Shown: one piece after another, positions 22,717 to 34,200 of the stretch
Layout of the letters: each line of letters opens with the position of its first letter
How positions within the stretch are numbered: the first letter of the stretch is position 1
Assembly (NCBI GenBank): GCA_013368315.1
Contig: JAACJM010000147.1
Coordinates: 124,001 to 188,000, forward strand
Direction of reading: 5' to 3'
From: Tetrapyrgos nigripes
Lineage: Eukaryota; Basidiomycota; Agaricomycetes; Agaricales; Campanellaceae
DNA: 64,000 nt
Program-made: the position numbers and the translations under genes
The notes under the pieces: generated by a model
Databases searched by the model: none
The model's input: the letters and a program-made list of their open reading frames with translations, nothing else
Told to the model about the DNA's origin: nothing

Positions 22717-24427
22717 AAGGCAATGTTTTTCACTGACAGTTCACAAATACTATACCAACATCATTCTCTGATTTTGTCCAAAACTACACTCATTTATTTG
22801 AAGGACTGCTCTTCTTTTCAGAATCCAGACTTTATCCGGGGTCCTTGTTACTTTAGCCAGATTAATCATGTACATACTTGCTACTCTATTGTTGGTAATT
22901 TTACTGCTATCTGTACTTCTTTTGATTTCCTTTACAATTATTACTTATATGAATTCTCCCTTCAATTGAAATTTCTTCCAGAGCTATCAGCCTTACTAGT
23001 ACCAAATATCAAGTACTACATCGATATTATCATGTTTCAAGTCTATCTGACATATATAATTATAGTTATAACTTTTCAATTGTCAACTAGAATTTAGAAC
23101 GTAAACCGTTCCTCAAAGAAGAAGAAAAAAAACAATGAAAAAAAAAAAACTCATTTGTACGTCTTTTCTCTGAAACGTAGCCAGCTTTGAACAGCTTTCG
23201 AGGGATCATTAGGATATTCGCGGAAACTAGGGACCATTAATGTACCTCAGCCGGGCATTGTCCGCTTGCATGGAGGAGTAAGCAGATGACGCAGTACACG
23301 GCCGGTGAAGGACCGAGGCAAAGTGCTTTAATCTTAACACAACCAGAAAAATACGTCTCTTTTAACAGCACCCATGGGTATCGATAGACCGGGAATTCGA
23401 AGGTCACACACACTCTCTCCAGTGCAAAACCTTCCCTTACAGCAGCCGGAAGTCATCAGTCCATTCATTTCTCTCTCCCCATCGAAATCCATACCACATA
23501 TCCGAAAATTCGAAATAAACGAGGCCACTTAAAAAAATACTGGGTTAGTGTATGAGGAAGATGGTGCCGCGTATCTGCGTTTGAGGTTTTGTCTATAGGT
23601 GAGTAGACTAATCCTGCTGTTTTGCTTTCCAAGCTGACGTAGCTCTCAGTAGCACCGTATGAATTACGAGGCTGAATGAAATGAGGCTGAGTTCTTTACA
23701 CTCCGTTTCCACATGTGGCAGTGCATATTCATCCCGTCTCCTCCCATGCTGTTGTTTCCAGTTTCCGCCTTGCCAATATCCGCACCTGTATTTCTTAACA
23801 TGACTAATTATCTTGGTGGCGTGTCATTGAGGGGTTCAAGACAAGGATTATAGGAGAATCACCCTGGGTATAATTTGCATGAAATGAACGAGGCGAGGCT
23901 CAGCAGCGCCGTACATAAAGTAAATATTGTAGTATATGTAAACAAGAAGATGAAAATGGGAGAGGAGGGCGGGTAGCTCGAGAAATAGCTAGTGCTGCTA
24001 GACTCGTAAGTAAGAGTGAAAAAATGAAGTGATATATGATGCGTACCCGAGAGACTCGTGAATAGAATGAATAGGACGAGTCTCTCGGGGGTATAAGTAT
24101 GGGAATACTCGAAACAGGAGAAAGAAACGCGTATGTGATGGAACTACGGCATTTTCCTATCTATCTTCGAATTACTCTTACTTGCATTGATTAGATTACA
24201 TCTTCTATGAAATTCTCTTTAATTCTTTTGACTCACAGGTAACAAATATTCTTTGATCTCCTAGAAGATTCTCTTGTATTCCACAAGCACTCGTAGTACT
24301 ATAGATACCAAGCCACATTGTATTCGAGAGAACCTGAATCACTACTTTGTCTACCAACTTACCTTCTACCCGAAGTGAGAATTCTTGAGTGGCTATGCAA
24401 CGCTTCGCGCTTGTCAACCTCCTCAGC
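22717..24427. other. Intergenic stretch with one strong hairpin
   Basis: No supported gene. The first 400 bp are AT-rich. A poly-A run interrupted by few bases lies at 23125-23150. A perfect 14-bp stem-loop lies at 24046-24089. Small ORFs at 23334-23528 and 24205-24417 (minus) have no recognisable features. Confidence 0.4.
24046..24089. repeat. Perfect inverted repeat, 14-bp stem, 16-nt loop
   Basis: CCCGAGAGACTCGT at 24046-24059 pairs with ACGAGTCTCTCGGG at 24076-24089. It has no T-run after it and lies outside any gene I can support, so its role is unknown. Confidence 0.85.
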
Positions 24428-24512
24428 CCTCAGATACTTATTAGCTGCCTTGGCGCTACTAAGTGTTTATGTCCTCTGATACTTACCGGCTGCCTTGGCA
24501 CTACAAGTATTC
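24428..24512 (+). repeat. Two tandem copies of a dispersed 40-bp repeat
   Basis: CAGATACTTATTAGCTGCCT and CTGATACTTACCGGCTGCCT start two adjacent copies, each followed by TGGC(G/A)CTAC. A third copy is at 42061-42092 on the minus strand. Confidence 0.7.
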
Positions 24513-24689
24513 GAGATTATGAAGTATCGATCTATTAAACTTACTACAGAGTTACATCAAACCTACACAATTTACAAAATCTAGCCCTACTCTTTTACAG
24601 CGTATGAAGATAAATTAGAAACATGCGGAAGGAAATTGGAGATGTGTACGAGAACTTGAGACAAAACAAATTACTGAGACGAAGAGAGA

Positions 24690-24870
24690 AAGGATACGTG
24701 TGTGGGGAATGCGCAATGGATAGCCCTGTGGTCCTGTGCGAGAGGTACGGGCCACGGAGGCATACGATATAACCGTGGACAGCCCTGAGGTCCTGCGCGA
24801 GAAGTAAATGATAGGGGATGGATGAAATCCAAGGTGGCACTTACAGCGATGATTAGATCTTTATAAAGTA
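24690..24870 (+). repeat. Dispersed repeat, shared with 52660-52830
   Basis: Blocks GGCCACGGAGGCA, GGACAGCCCTGAGGTCCT and GCGATGATTAGATCTTT occur here and, in the same order with small changes, at 52660-52830. Within this copy the CCCTG(T/A)GGTCCTG block is itself doubled. Source element unknown. Confidence 0.65.
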
Positions 24871-25760
24871 TTTCTTGGTTGTTACTGCCTAGAAAGTGCC
24901 ACCGTCAACCTCTAGACAATTTCTCGGACTTACCTGGGTTCGAAGAGTTTTCTATTTAGGTTTATATTTTCCGTGTCAGCGCTGTCCGGCCTCGTAAGAG
25001 CCACGCCTCAGCACTGGCCCACACCCCCTTCATAATACTACTCGCTGTTGTAAAGTATACAGAATATGTCGCCCTTACGACTTCACAATTAGCTTGATTT
25101 TGTGAGCTTCTTACCTGGTCAAAACCACGGCCTCTTTTACTTCCAGAGCTGCGACGTTTCTTCTGCCTTTCCAAGTTATGGCTGATCTATTCCACTCAAA
25201 AGGTGCGTTGCAGTACTTGATGTTACTTCCTCGTGGCACTCTAACCCTAAGTCAAAAGAACCAAAAGACTCTGAAGTACTCATCAAGTCGATTCAAACAC
25301 CGACACACATGACCGCAATGTTGATTTTTGAGTCACCTTCTAGACGGGAAGGCATATGCAACCAGTCGCAACGACTGGTTGCATATGAAACGGCGCGTCT
25401 CGTTAACATGAGTAAATAAATAAATTGTCCAGCCTCTCCTTCAAATCTCCATTGATCAGCGTTCAGTTGACGATACCGGCACCACATGGACTAGCTCAGT
25501 CTTCTCCGTGTTCCTACTCGTACCCGTATACATTCCTGACGTCGTCATTGTCATAGCAAACTCCATCTCAGTCACAGTCCCAGTCACTTCGCTAAAAATC
25601 CCACATGTGTTGTAGCTATTCGTGAAGGAAGGATAGCTGGATTGTAAGTGGTCTCTTACCAGTATCGGGCCTCAAGTAGACTAGATCAGGGTTTATTTTT
25701 GTCACTGAGGGGGCAGGCCTACGATAGTCTACGTATGGCAGTAATATTGGCAAAAAATCC
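24871..25760. other. Non-genic stretch with a short-loop hairpin
   Basis: No supported gene. Holds the hairpin at 25353-25387. Confidence 0.4.
25353..25387. repeat. Perfect 16-bp stem with 3-nt loop
   Basis: CATATGCAACCAGTCG, loop CAA, then CGACTGGTTGCATATG. A cruciform- or hairpin-forming site. No T-run follows, and no gene is close. Confidence 0.88.
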
Positions 25761-26048
25761 AACTTTCGCAGGTGCCATTTTCAGCTATTTCTTTGCAGGT
25801 TCTGACTTTTTACAGTAGCATAATTTTTTCGCAGGTAGCCGGACGAAACCGAAATTTTTTTACAGGTCACACAAGTGGCCTGCAATTTTTGCAGGTTGCT
25901 TTTCGCGCAAGTCAGGAAAATTTCGCAGGTCCTTGCTGGTAGATTTTCCGCAGGTTCTGGATCGCAAATTTTTGCAGGTGACTCGACAATGATCCTTTTT
26001 TTTGCAGGTCAGATATGACGGTCATTTTGTAGAGAGTTTTTCGCAGGT
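25761..26048 (+). repeat. Degenerate tandem array of T-tract plus (C)GCAGGT motifs
   Basis: Ten motifs of the form T(3-9)(C)GCAGGT or TACAGGT end at 25773, 25800, 25836, 25867, 25896, 25930, 25955, 25979, 26009 and 26048, spaced 24-39 bp (mean about 30). The sequence between motifs is not conserved. Each motif looks like an intron 3' splice acceptor followed by GT. Confidence 0.85.
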
Positions 26049-26174
26049 TGGAATCTTAGAAGCACTGCCACCGATTAGCGGATCGGAGGTAAGCAGCCCA
26101 ACACGTGGCTTTGGTGATGTGGCCTGTCTTTGGCTTCATTGCTTTTGACAGTATTACTGTAAACACCATAAATA

Positions 26175-26410
26175 TCTGGAACCGCTCATCGGACCCCCTT
26201 AAAGATTGCAGATTTGGATTTCCAGACATCGAGAGCTGCAGGTGCTAGGAGGAGGAGTCTGGGACTCGCTTTTTTAGGTTATTTCTATGCCAGAAAGTTA
26301 TATTTTTTCCGGACGTCTTTCCTTATATCTCAAGAACAGCTGGTCGGATTGCCTTAAAAGTTGAAGATTCCGATTCCTATGCATCAAAACCATAGACTTG
26401 AGTCCCCAGT
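26175..26410 (+). repeat. Diverged direct repeat of about 80 bp
   Basis: Two segments (about 26175-26255 and 26326-26400) share GAAC-GCT-TCGGA, then CCTTAAA and a G-A-TT-A-ATT pattern. Old duplication with no clear coding role. Confidence 0.35.
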
Positions 26411-26524
26411 CCTAACCCAAACCGATGTGCTCAGTGAGAAACATCAAAGCTACTTTCCCAGATGCGAAAACCTTTCTGCACAGGTAGGTGTCAAGATGAC
26501 ATGTGCTCCACTTCTGTGGGTCAT

Positions 26525-28163
26525 CAGAATATCCCACCTCAGGTATCCCCTGGGACCTACCTCCTTAGGCTGTACTGTTTCTGTACAAACTTCAGCCTTG
26601 AGGTGGGTAAATACCTGGGAGGCTACCCAGTGCCAGGGAGCTTCCTACACTCCCTGGGAGTCTCCTGGTATTTTGTGTCTGGACTCCCATGATCTCTAGA
26701 TTGGGTGTGCTGGGAGCTCACATTGCCTTGATGGGAGGTACCACTCCTGTCACTCTGTCACAGGGTGTCCCAGTTCTTTTTTCCTCCAAAATGCGGTTTT
26801 TCTGCTTGTCAGATTGTACCTTAGAATTACAGTGGTTTGCGAAAAGAATGACCGTGGGAAAATTTTGAAAGTATATCTCAATTTGGCATCTACGTAGTTT
26901 CTTAGTACAGTCGCGGCGCTGTATACTGCTTCATCAATTACCTGCTGCTTCCTCTCAATCCTTATGTCGCAATGAACCGGTTTTCCCACATGAGGTCTTC
27001 AAGCTCTTGGATGAACCAATCTGAGTGATGTCAGACAATTCAGATCAAGAATTGCATGTCTTCCATAGCCAGGGATCGTGGGTGGCCTCGAACTCCAAAT
27101 GAGTGATTGATAACATCTCCAGTCTCCTGCCAGAGCTTGAGGACCCTCCAAAAGGTACTCTCGCTAAACCCGACCACTTCCAAAATCTGCTCTAGCGTCA
27201 GCAGGCCCTGTTCATAAAGGTTTACAGCAGCAAGCTTGAGGCCTCAGTCAATGGGCTTTTGGCCAAGCATAGTTGGATTTGATGTGGAAAGAAGCTATAC
27301 AATGAGAAGGTATGAGGACAAGTAGGCGAAGCAAGGAGGAGTTGAGGAAGGGCTTCGAGTACGGTACAGTAGGTACAGTAGGCTGACACATCACCCGAAT
27401 CAAGATATATACTTTCAAAAATTCCCACTGTCATTCTTTTTGTGAACAGCTGTAATGAAACTCCGTTTAACAAATATTAAAAGGTGTTATAACATAGACC
27501 ATTATATATATCTCTGCCATATACCTCAAGCGATTGTGGTTCAGACTTTAAATACTTGAAATACCAAAAACTATTATTAGAGCTGATACTATTCTACTGG
27601 TGAAAAAGCATGTTGAGTCCAGGTGTGTATACCAGGCCAGATTGGAATCAGGGCCTGCTGCTGATCAGATAAAAATAGATAGGTAGATGGCTAAGTTAAG
27701 TTTATTACACCGCTCCACAAAAGCTAGCTAGGTATGACAAAAAGCAGCTCTATGTGGACCCATTTCCTGAGTCTAGTGGGGCAAGCAACAATGATGTAGA
27801 GCTGATCATCCTGACGCAGTGCTGAAGCGCTATAAAGTGGCGCAGAGACGGGGAACATGTGCCTTGATGCACAGGGTAATGTTTGGTAAGTAAGTAAGTA
27901 GAGCTAGAAGAATGAGTAAGTAAAGATACTGAGAGTAATTGAGAAATACGAGAGATGAATGCCAAGTACAACTAAGTACAATAATATAGGAGGATCTTAG
28001 AGAGAAAAGAAGAGAAAGAGAACAGGCTACAGATAGATAGAGAGCCAGCAAGCTAACCACTGCACTATTCTGGCTTGTGAGAGTAAACAATGTCTCAATT
28101 ATTGGCCACTTTTCTTGACAATCATGCCAGTTTATTGATACAAACTACTTATGTAACAGTACC
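26525..28163 (+). repeat. Left TIR of the KDZ element
   Basis: Outer end has CACCTCAGG...ACCTACCTCCTTAGGC, inner end GTAACAGTACC. Both find inverted partners in the right arm, together with the block around 27740-27890 (AGCAGCTCTATGTGGACCCA and ATAGCGC-type palindromic segment). Contains the Tc1 insertion 26830-27452. Confidence 0.9.
26830..27452 (-). mobile_element. Deleted Tc1/mariner element inside the left KDZ TIR
   Basis: 623 bp, begins CAGTGGTTTGCGAAAAGAATG and ends with the imperfect complement TTCTTTTTGTGAACAGCTG. TA lies on both sides (26828-26829, 27453-27454). The right KDZ arm has the empty site with a single TA in the same context (CTAAGG on one side, ATGA on the other, minus orientation). 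On the minus strand about 27240-27040 encodes a Tc1-type HTH (LTLEQILEVVGFSESTFWRV, then RGHPRSL). The catalytic domain is missing. Confidence 0.93.
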
Positions 28164-30310
28164 TCCTCCTCCTCCTCCTCAGCAGCTGAGGCTGGGATGG
28201 TTTTCGTCATCTTAGCATGAGCCTTGGGCTTCAGTCCATTCACAACACCTTGAGCTTCATCCTCTCCATTCTTCTCGTTGTCACTAGCTACGGTTCGAGT
28301 GGTTTTCCTCGCATTGAGCTTGCTGGACTTCTTGGGTTTGCTGTGACTGCTGTTGCTGTCTGAGGTTTCAAGAGTCCACTTTCCTGACTGGCAGACAGCG
28401 ACTTTCTTGGCCCCAGTGGTCAACATCACTAGCACAACGTCTCATTGTTCTGCCTTTGGAAGTCTCTTGTCATCTAATAACAATACTGTAAGTCCTTGTT
28501 ATGGTCTAAAAAAATTACAGGGACATACTGTTGGTCCAAGACACCCCTCGCAAGGCTTTCTTGGAGATCTCTTTGGGAGGAGTAGTGTCATCTTTCTTAC
28601 TCTTCCAAGCCTCTTTTGATTCTCACTTTTGTGAGAGATGTTGGAGTTTGGGTTTTCTTGATGGCATCATTGACCCCACCTGCTCCAGGTACCTTCACAC
28701 CATCATCTCAGTTGACAATATGGAGCTGGTGCTTATAGGCGAAGTCAGCCGAGCTCGTCTAAGAGGTAAAAACAGCATTAGGTTCTGTAAAGACATCAAA
28801 CTGCATGGAGCATAACAGATAAAAAGGCATGCTCACTGTCATGATTGGTGACCTTTGTTGAAGGGTCTCACTGACATTGGATGCTTGCAACCCATGAGGA
28901 CCTCCAAATCATGGAGTTGAGCCTTCTGAGTGGCATTATTCTCCCTCAAACCCTTATATTTGTCGCCATGGCCCAACATGACACTGTGTTTCCCTTTCAG
29001 GTCAATAACATAGCTGATGACCCAGAGTCCATGGTTAAAATAGGCTTGCCATGCCTACCAGATGTGATCAGGATGAAACACTGGGTAGAGGAAGAATTGT
29101 GAAGGTACCATGTTTGCCATTGTCTGGGCAATTGACTTGATAGCCCTTTTTGTCAGTCCTTGTCTCATCTGCCCTTGGGAGTTATATTTGTTTTGATACC
29201 GGGTCCTAAGCCAGCTGAAAGCATCACCATATTGCTTGGAGTCACTCCAGTCATCTCTGAGAGCTTTTATTCGCTCCTCTGCCCATTTCTGAGCCAGGAA
29301 GGATGCAGGGTTTTCTGAAAAGTTTTATGTTCAAGCGATGAGCAGGGAAAAAAAGACTTATGATTGTTGGGAAAGAGTCTGTGATGTTGTCATTGCCTGG
29401 GTCCTCATGTAAGGTAGGCAGATAGGCCATCAGACACCTTACACCAGCATTCTGCTTCTTGTCTGGCTCTACAGTTGCCTCATCAATGGCTTTAACCCAT
29501 TCCAGAGGCAGCTCAGTCACTGCTGACTTGAAAGTGTCAAAGAAGAGCTCAGTGATAGCAGAGACAGCGGATATGGATTCAACAGCATAAATCTTGAGCA
29601 GTCATACAGCTTCGTCAATGCTCTTGGGAGTGATGTTGGGCAGCAAATTAGAAGTGCTTCAAAAGAAAATCAGAATGTAGTTGCTCACCTTCTCCATTGA
29701 GATAAATTTGTTTGTCATTCTTTAAGCTTCGTGTGTCATTGGAATGCTTCATAGAGGGTGGAGCTGCTGAATTGGGTTCTGGAGGACTTTTGGGCTGGGT
29801 CTCGTGCTTGTCTTCCCCATCAATGACACCAAGACCAGGGGTTTCCATAGTCTTGGAGGTGGTAGCCTTGGGTGACTCCTCATGAACAGGAGTGTGTTCG
29901 TCCATGGAGACGTGTTGTCTGCCTGTCCATTACCTTCATTAAGGTACTGTGGTGACTCCTCATGAACAGGGGTGTGTTCGTCAGCTGGAGAATTGTCTTC
30001 TGCCTTTGTTGAGGGGTTGTAGAGATGTGGAATCCTTGAGCCCTGCTGCCACGACCACATTTGGTTTTAGGGGTGGCTTTGGTGATTTTGGTGGACAGTT
30101 TTGAAGTGTTTCGTCCTCTGGAATTTGTAGGAAGTGGAGGAGGAGAGTCAGCATTTCCTTTAGAGTGAAGCTGCATTGGGACTGTCTGTACACAACAAAG
30201 TACTTCTTGAGTGAGATGGAGGTCAAACTTGGTTGAAGTTGAAACGATGGGGCTATTAGCTTGTTTCCTCCAGTGAAGAGCTTAGAACCACAAAGGACTA
30301 AACCCATCAA
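28150..30310 (-). pseudogene. Unidentified KDZ-cargo gene, several exons, decayed
   Basis: Open segments on the minus strand follow one another from about 30310 to 28150: a basic disordered part (SRGRNTSKLSTKI, then KTKCGRGSRAQG), an acidic Pro/Ser-rich part (TPGLGVIDGEDKHE), a folded-looking part with NITPKSIDEAV, then PLEWVKAIDEATVEP and CLMAYLPTLHEDPGND, followed by FLAQKWAEERIKALRDDWSD and LKGKHSVMLGHGDKYKGL, and a Lys/Glu-rich tail ending in EEEEEEV. At least three stop codons break it. I recognise no named domain. Its place between the TIRs and opposite orientation to the transposase suggest a second element-borne gene rather than host DNA. A nucleic-acid-binding role is only suggested by the basic segment. 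Confidence 0.55.
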
Positions 30311-30374
30311 CCTGTCAAATATGTCAGTAGCTGCAGCACCAGTAGGGTCTGAGATCCTGTAATTTGTTCAGAAT

Positions 30375-30970
30375 GTTAGCCAGTGGCAATGGGAAAGGCA
30401 GAGATACTCACTGGATCCCATGGATTCTAGCTGCCCTGGTGCAGACATGAAGATGGTGGAGCTTATCATCCCAATCCCAAACGATGATGAGAGTGGGAGG
30501 GATCAAGAAGATAACAAAGCTGGCAACATAGAGTTTGCGTCAGTGAGAATTGTTGTCTGAGCCCATAATGTTAACCACAGTGGCAATGGGAAGGGGATAG
30601 ATACTCACTGGAAGCCCAGGGACTCTAGCTATCCTGCTTTAGACATGAAGATGGTGGAGCTCATTGTCCCAGACGATGATGCAAGTGAGCTGGTGATGCG
30701 GACTCTGTATAGTCTGTGTCAGCCAGGATTGTTCCCAAGTCCCTCGAGCCACATGCTAAGACCCATTGAAAACATCAACAATAGCTGCAGAAGTGAGAGG
30801 ATAGGTACTTACTGGATGGCCATGGACTCTGCATACCCTACATAGCATCAATGGAGGAGACAGAGGAGATCATCCCAGACAATGATGAGAGTAAGAAAGA
30901 GAGATGGAAAAGATGACAAAGCTAGTAACACATGCACTGTATAGTCCCTGTCAGCCAGAATTCTTCACAA
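30375..30970 (+). repeat. Three degenerate tandem units of about 190-200 bp
   Basis: Three copies share TGGCAATGGGAA, GATACTCACTGGA, GACATGAAGATGGTGGAGCT and GACGATGATGA-type blocks (about 30375-30570, 30575-30770, 30790-30970). The third is most diverged. It lies between the divergent unknown gene and the Spt5-like gene of the KDZ element. Confidence 0.7.
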
Positions 30971-31270
30971 CTTTAGGTCGCTTAAGGGTGCTAAAGCCTG
31001 GACCCAGGAACCCAGCTTTGTCATCTTTTCCATCCTTTTCTCAAACTTCCACAAGTCCTCCACTGCCTTTGCCTCCTCCTCCTCCTCTTCCTTGTGAGTA
31101 TGCTATTTTTAATATGTGTAGAATATGTAGTGTAGCTACTTAGCGTGAATAAAATGAAATCTACCTGCCGAAGTGCTGGTAAAGTTGTCCATAGACAACT
31201 ATTTTTTAGTTTTCTGTGCCTTAAAAATGTCTTAAGCATTTTGCTGACAGTCTGTGCTGGCAGGCCCCCT

Positions 31271-34200
31271 ATGAACCCTTTTATCGATAATGAAGCCAGT
31301 GTCTCAGCAGATGAAGAAGAAGCAGAGGAGGAGGCAGAGAAGTGGGAGGGAGAAGAAAGTTTGTGTTTACATCCATTTCATTCTCTCCAATATCCACTGA
31401 CCATTCTGCACCAGGTACAACACCACAACAATGAACCAGAAGAAACTGCACTGTGGGATGCTTTCATCCAGCACAGCAAGACATGTGCAAATGCCAGCAT
31501 TCCTCCAATTAATGCTCCTTCAGATATCAGTGAAGAAATAATGCATATCTTGCTGCTCCAACAGGTCAACCCTTCTGTGTTTTGGCATGTAAAATGTAAA
31601 GTAATATTTGTGGTCATCTCCCATCCACACACTAACATAACAGATGCATTGGCATAGCCTGGTTTGGAGTCTGAGCTCGTCTCTGCACTATATGATCATT
31701 TTACCTCCCCTTCCAACCCCATACCAGATGGCATTCGTTTGACACAACCTGTAACTATACCACCACCACGGATTCCAATACCAGCTCAAAACCCCCAGAT
31801 GTCTCATTTCCATGAGGCTTTTGACACTGTTCAATGAGGACTTCACTTGGGTAGTGAAATACCCAAGATCCATGCTGAGTTGGAGTGAATCCTGCAAGAC
31901 AATTACATTGGGAAAGACTGGGATGCTGCTGTGTCAGCTACCATCCTGGAAGAGGACAATTGTCTACAGGATGCTTTAGAGACAATCAATTCATTGGAAT
32001 GACAATGGTTGGCTCAGAACAACATTCTCACTGTATCTCAGGAGATACCCCTAACCACTCAGCCCACAGTTCTCCCTACTCCTGCTCCAGCAACAACCAC
32101 CTCATCCTTCAGCCCAGTCACTCCATGGTTCTGCAGCAATAAGATCACCACCATCACCCAGCCCTCAGTTGCACCTGCACCACCCAGCTCACCATGTCTC
32201 ATCCGATCTGCCTTGTGCATACCTGGCATGTCCAGTTGGGTCTACGTTGAAACAGAGCCCAATCTCCATCTGTCCTTTGCAAAGTGAGCTCCTTTGCTGA
32301 AGTTTCTTCAAAGTCATCAATGCATGAGGCATAGTCACACTGGAAGCCCCATCATAGAATTCGTCTCTGCTCAAGAGATGGGTCAGCTGCTTCAGTGGAC
32401 TTTGCCAGCCATCAAACCAATGAGCTAGGTGAGGGTGAGGAAGGGGACGTATACTGGTGACATGGGTTTCATGGTCAGACAGATATGTGACCAAGCATTT
32501 CTGCCCACTCACTTCCTGAACACTGGGTGCAAACACTTGTAATTCCTCAGATATACAGAGGAGTTACACACGCCTTACTTGGGTACACTCAATATGTAAG
32601 TCTATATGACTTACTGAGGAATTACAAGAGACCAAAAAAATTAGATTAATTATGTATGACCATTATAAGGCACAAAGACTTACAGAAGACTTTCAGTGTT
32701 ATAGCACTTGTAATTCCTTGGATATACAGAGGAATTACAGAAGCCTTACTCAGGTACACTCAATAAGTAAGTCCACTTGACTTACTGAAGTATTACAAGA
32801 GACCAAAGAAATTAGAACAGTTATGTATGACCATTGTAAGGCATGAAGACTTACAGCAGACTTTTGGTATTACAGGAAATAATACTTTGTCCATAACAAA
32901 AAATAAAAGAGAATTACAAGAAATCAAGAAAAATCAAAGAATTTGGTAAGTGCATTGTAATACATATAGACATATAATGGACATTCATTGTGACTTTCTG
33001 TCACAGTATGTGACACAATGGATATACAAAGAAATTTCAGAGTGACTTTATGTCACAGTATGTTATTCTGTAAAAGCTCAGCAGAATTTCAGTGTGACAA
33101 AAAATCACAGTATGGTCAAGTGTAATACCATTGGGACTTACATAAGACTCACAGAAAAGAAGGCCCTGGAAATCTTCAAGATGAAATTTATCAAGTGACA
33201 GGCAAGTGACAGGAATTCACCAAAAAGTCTGTCAGTATTACAGAGGACTTACAAGAAAGCCAGGTCAGGCATGCTATATGATAATTCTTCAGTCAAGTTG
33301 TGCCTCTTGCACTTGTGCCTGAAATTTCTTTGTATATCCATTGTGTCACATACTGTGACAGAAAGTCACAATGAATGTCCATTGTATGTCTACATGTATT
33401 ACAATGGACTTACCAAATTCTTTGATTTTTCTTGATTTCTTGTAATTCTTTTTTATTTTTTGCTGTGGACAAAGTATTATTTCCTGTAAGTCTTCATGCC
33501 TTACAATGGTCATACATAACTGTTCTAATTTCTTTGGTCTCTTGTAACACTTCAGTAAGTCAAGTGGACTTACTTATTGAGTGTACCTGAGTAAGGCTTC
33601 TGTAATTTCTCTGTATATCCAAGGAATTACAAGTGTTATAACACTGATAGTCTCCTGTAAGTCATACATAATTGTTCTAATTTTTTTGGTCTCTTGTAAT
33701 ACTTCAGTAAGTCAAGTGGACTTACTTATTGAGTGTACCTGAATAAGGCTTCTGTAATTCCTCTGTTTATCCAGGGAATTACAAGTGTTATAACACTGAA
33801 AGTTTCCTGTAAGTCTTCATGCCTTACAATGGTCATACATAATTGTTCTAATTTCTTTGGTCTCTTGTAATACTACAGTAAGTCAAGTGGACTTACTTAT
33901 TGAGTGTACCTGAGTAAGGCTTCTGTAATTCCTCTGTATATCCAAGGAATTACAAGTGCTATAACACTGAAAGTCTCCTGTAAGTCTTTGTGCCTTACAA
34001 TGGTCATACATAATTACTCTAATTTTTTTGGTCTCTTGTAATTCTTCAGTAAGTCAAGTGGACTTACATATTGAGTGTACCCAAGTAAGGCTTCTGTAAG
34101 TCCTCTGTATATCTGAGGAATTACAAGTGTTTGCACCCAGTGTTCAGGAAGTGAGTGGGCAGAAATGCTTGGTCACATACCTGGATCCCACTCAGCCTGA

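Noticed and set aside
24890..24960. tRNA-like segment around GGGTTCGA (24937)
   Set aside because: Only a T-loop-like word; no acceptor stem, D-loop box or anticodon arm can be built around it.
25761..26048. CRISPR-like array
   Set aside because: The repeated part is only 7-12 bp, spacing is uneven, and the genome is eukaryotic. No Cas-type genes are present.
32189..32536. Reverse ORF of 115 codons beginning like the plus ORF at 34127
   Set aside because: The shared start comes from the 37-bp inverted repeat and the MITE terminus. The plus strand there carries the NGN/KOW reading frame.
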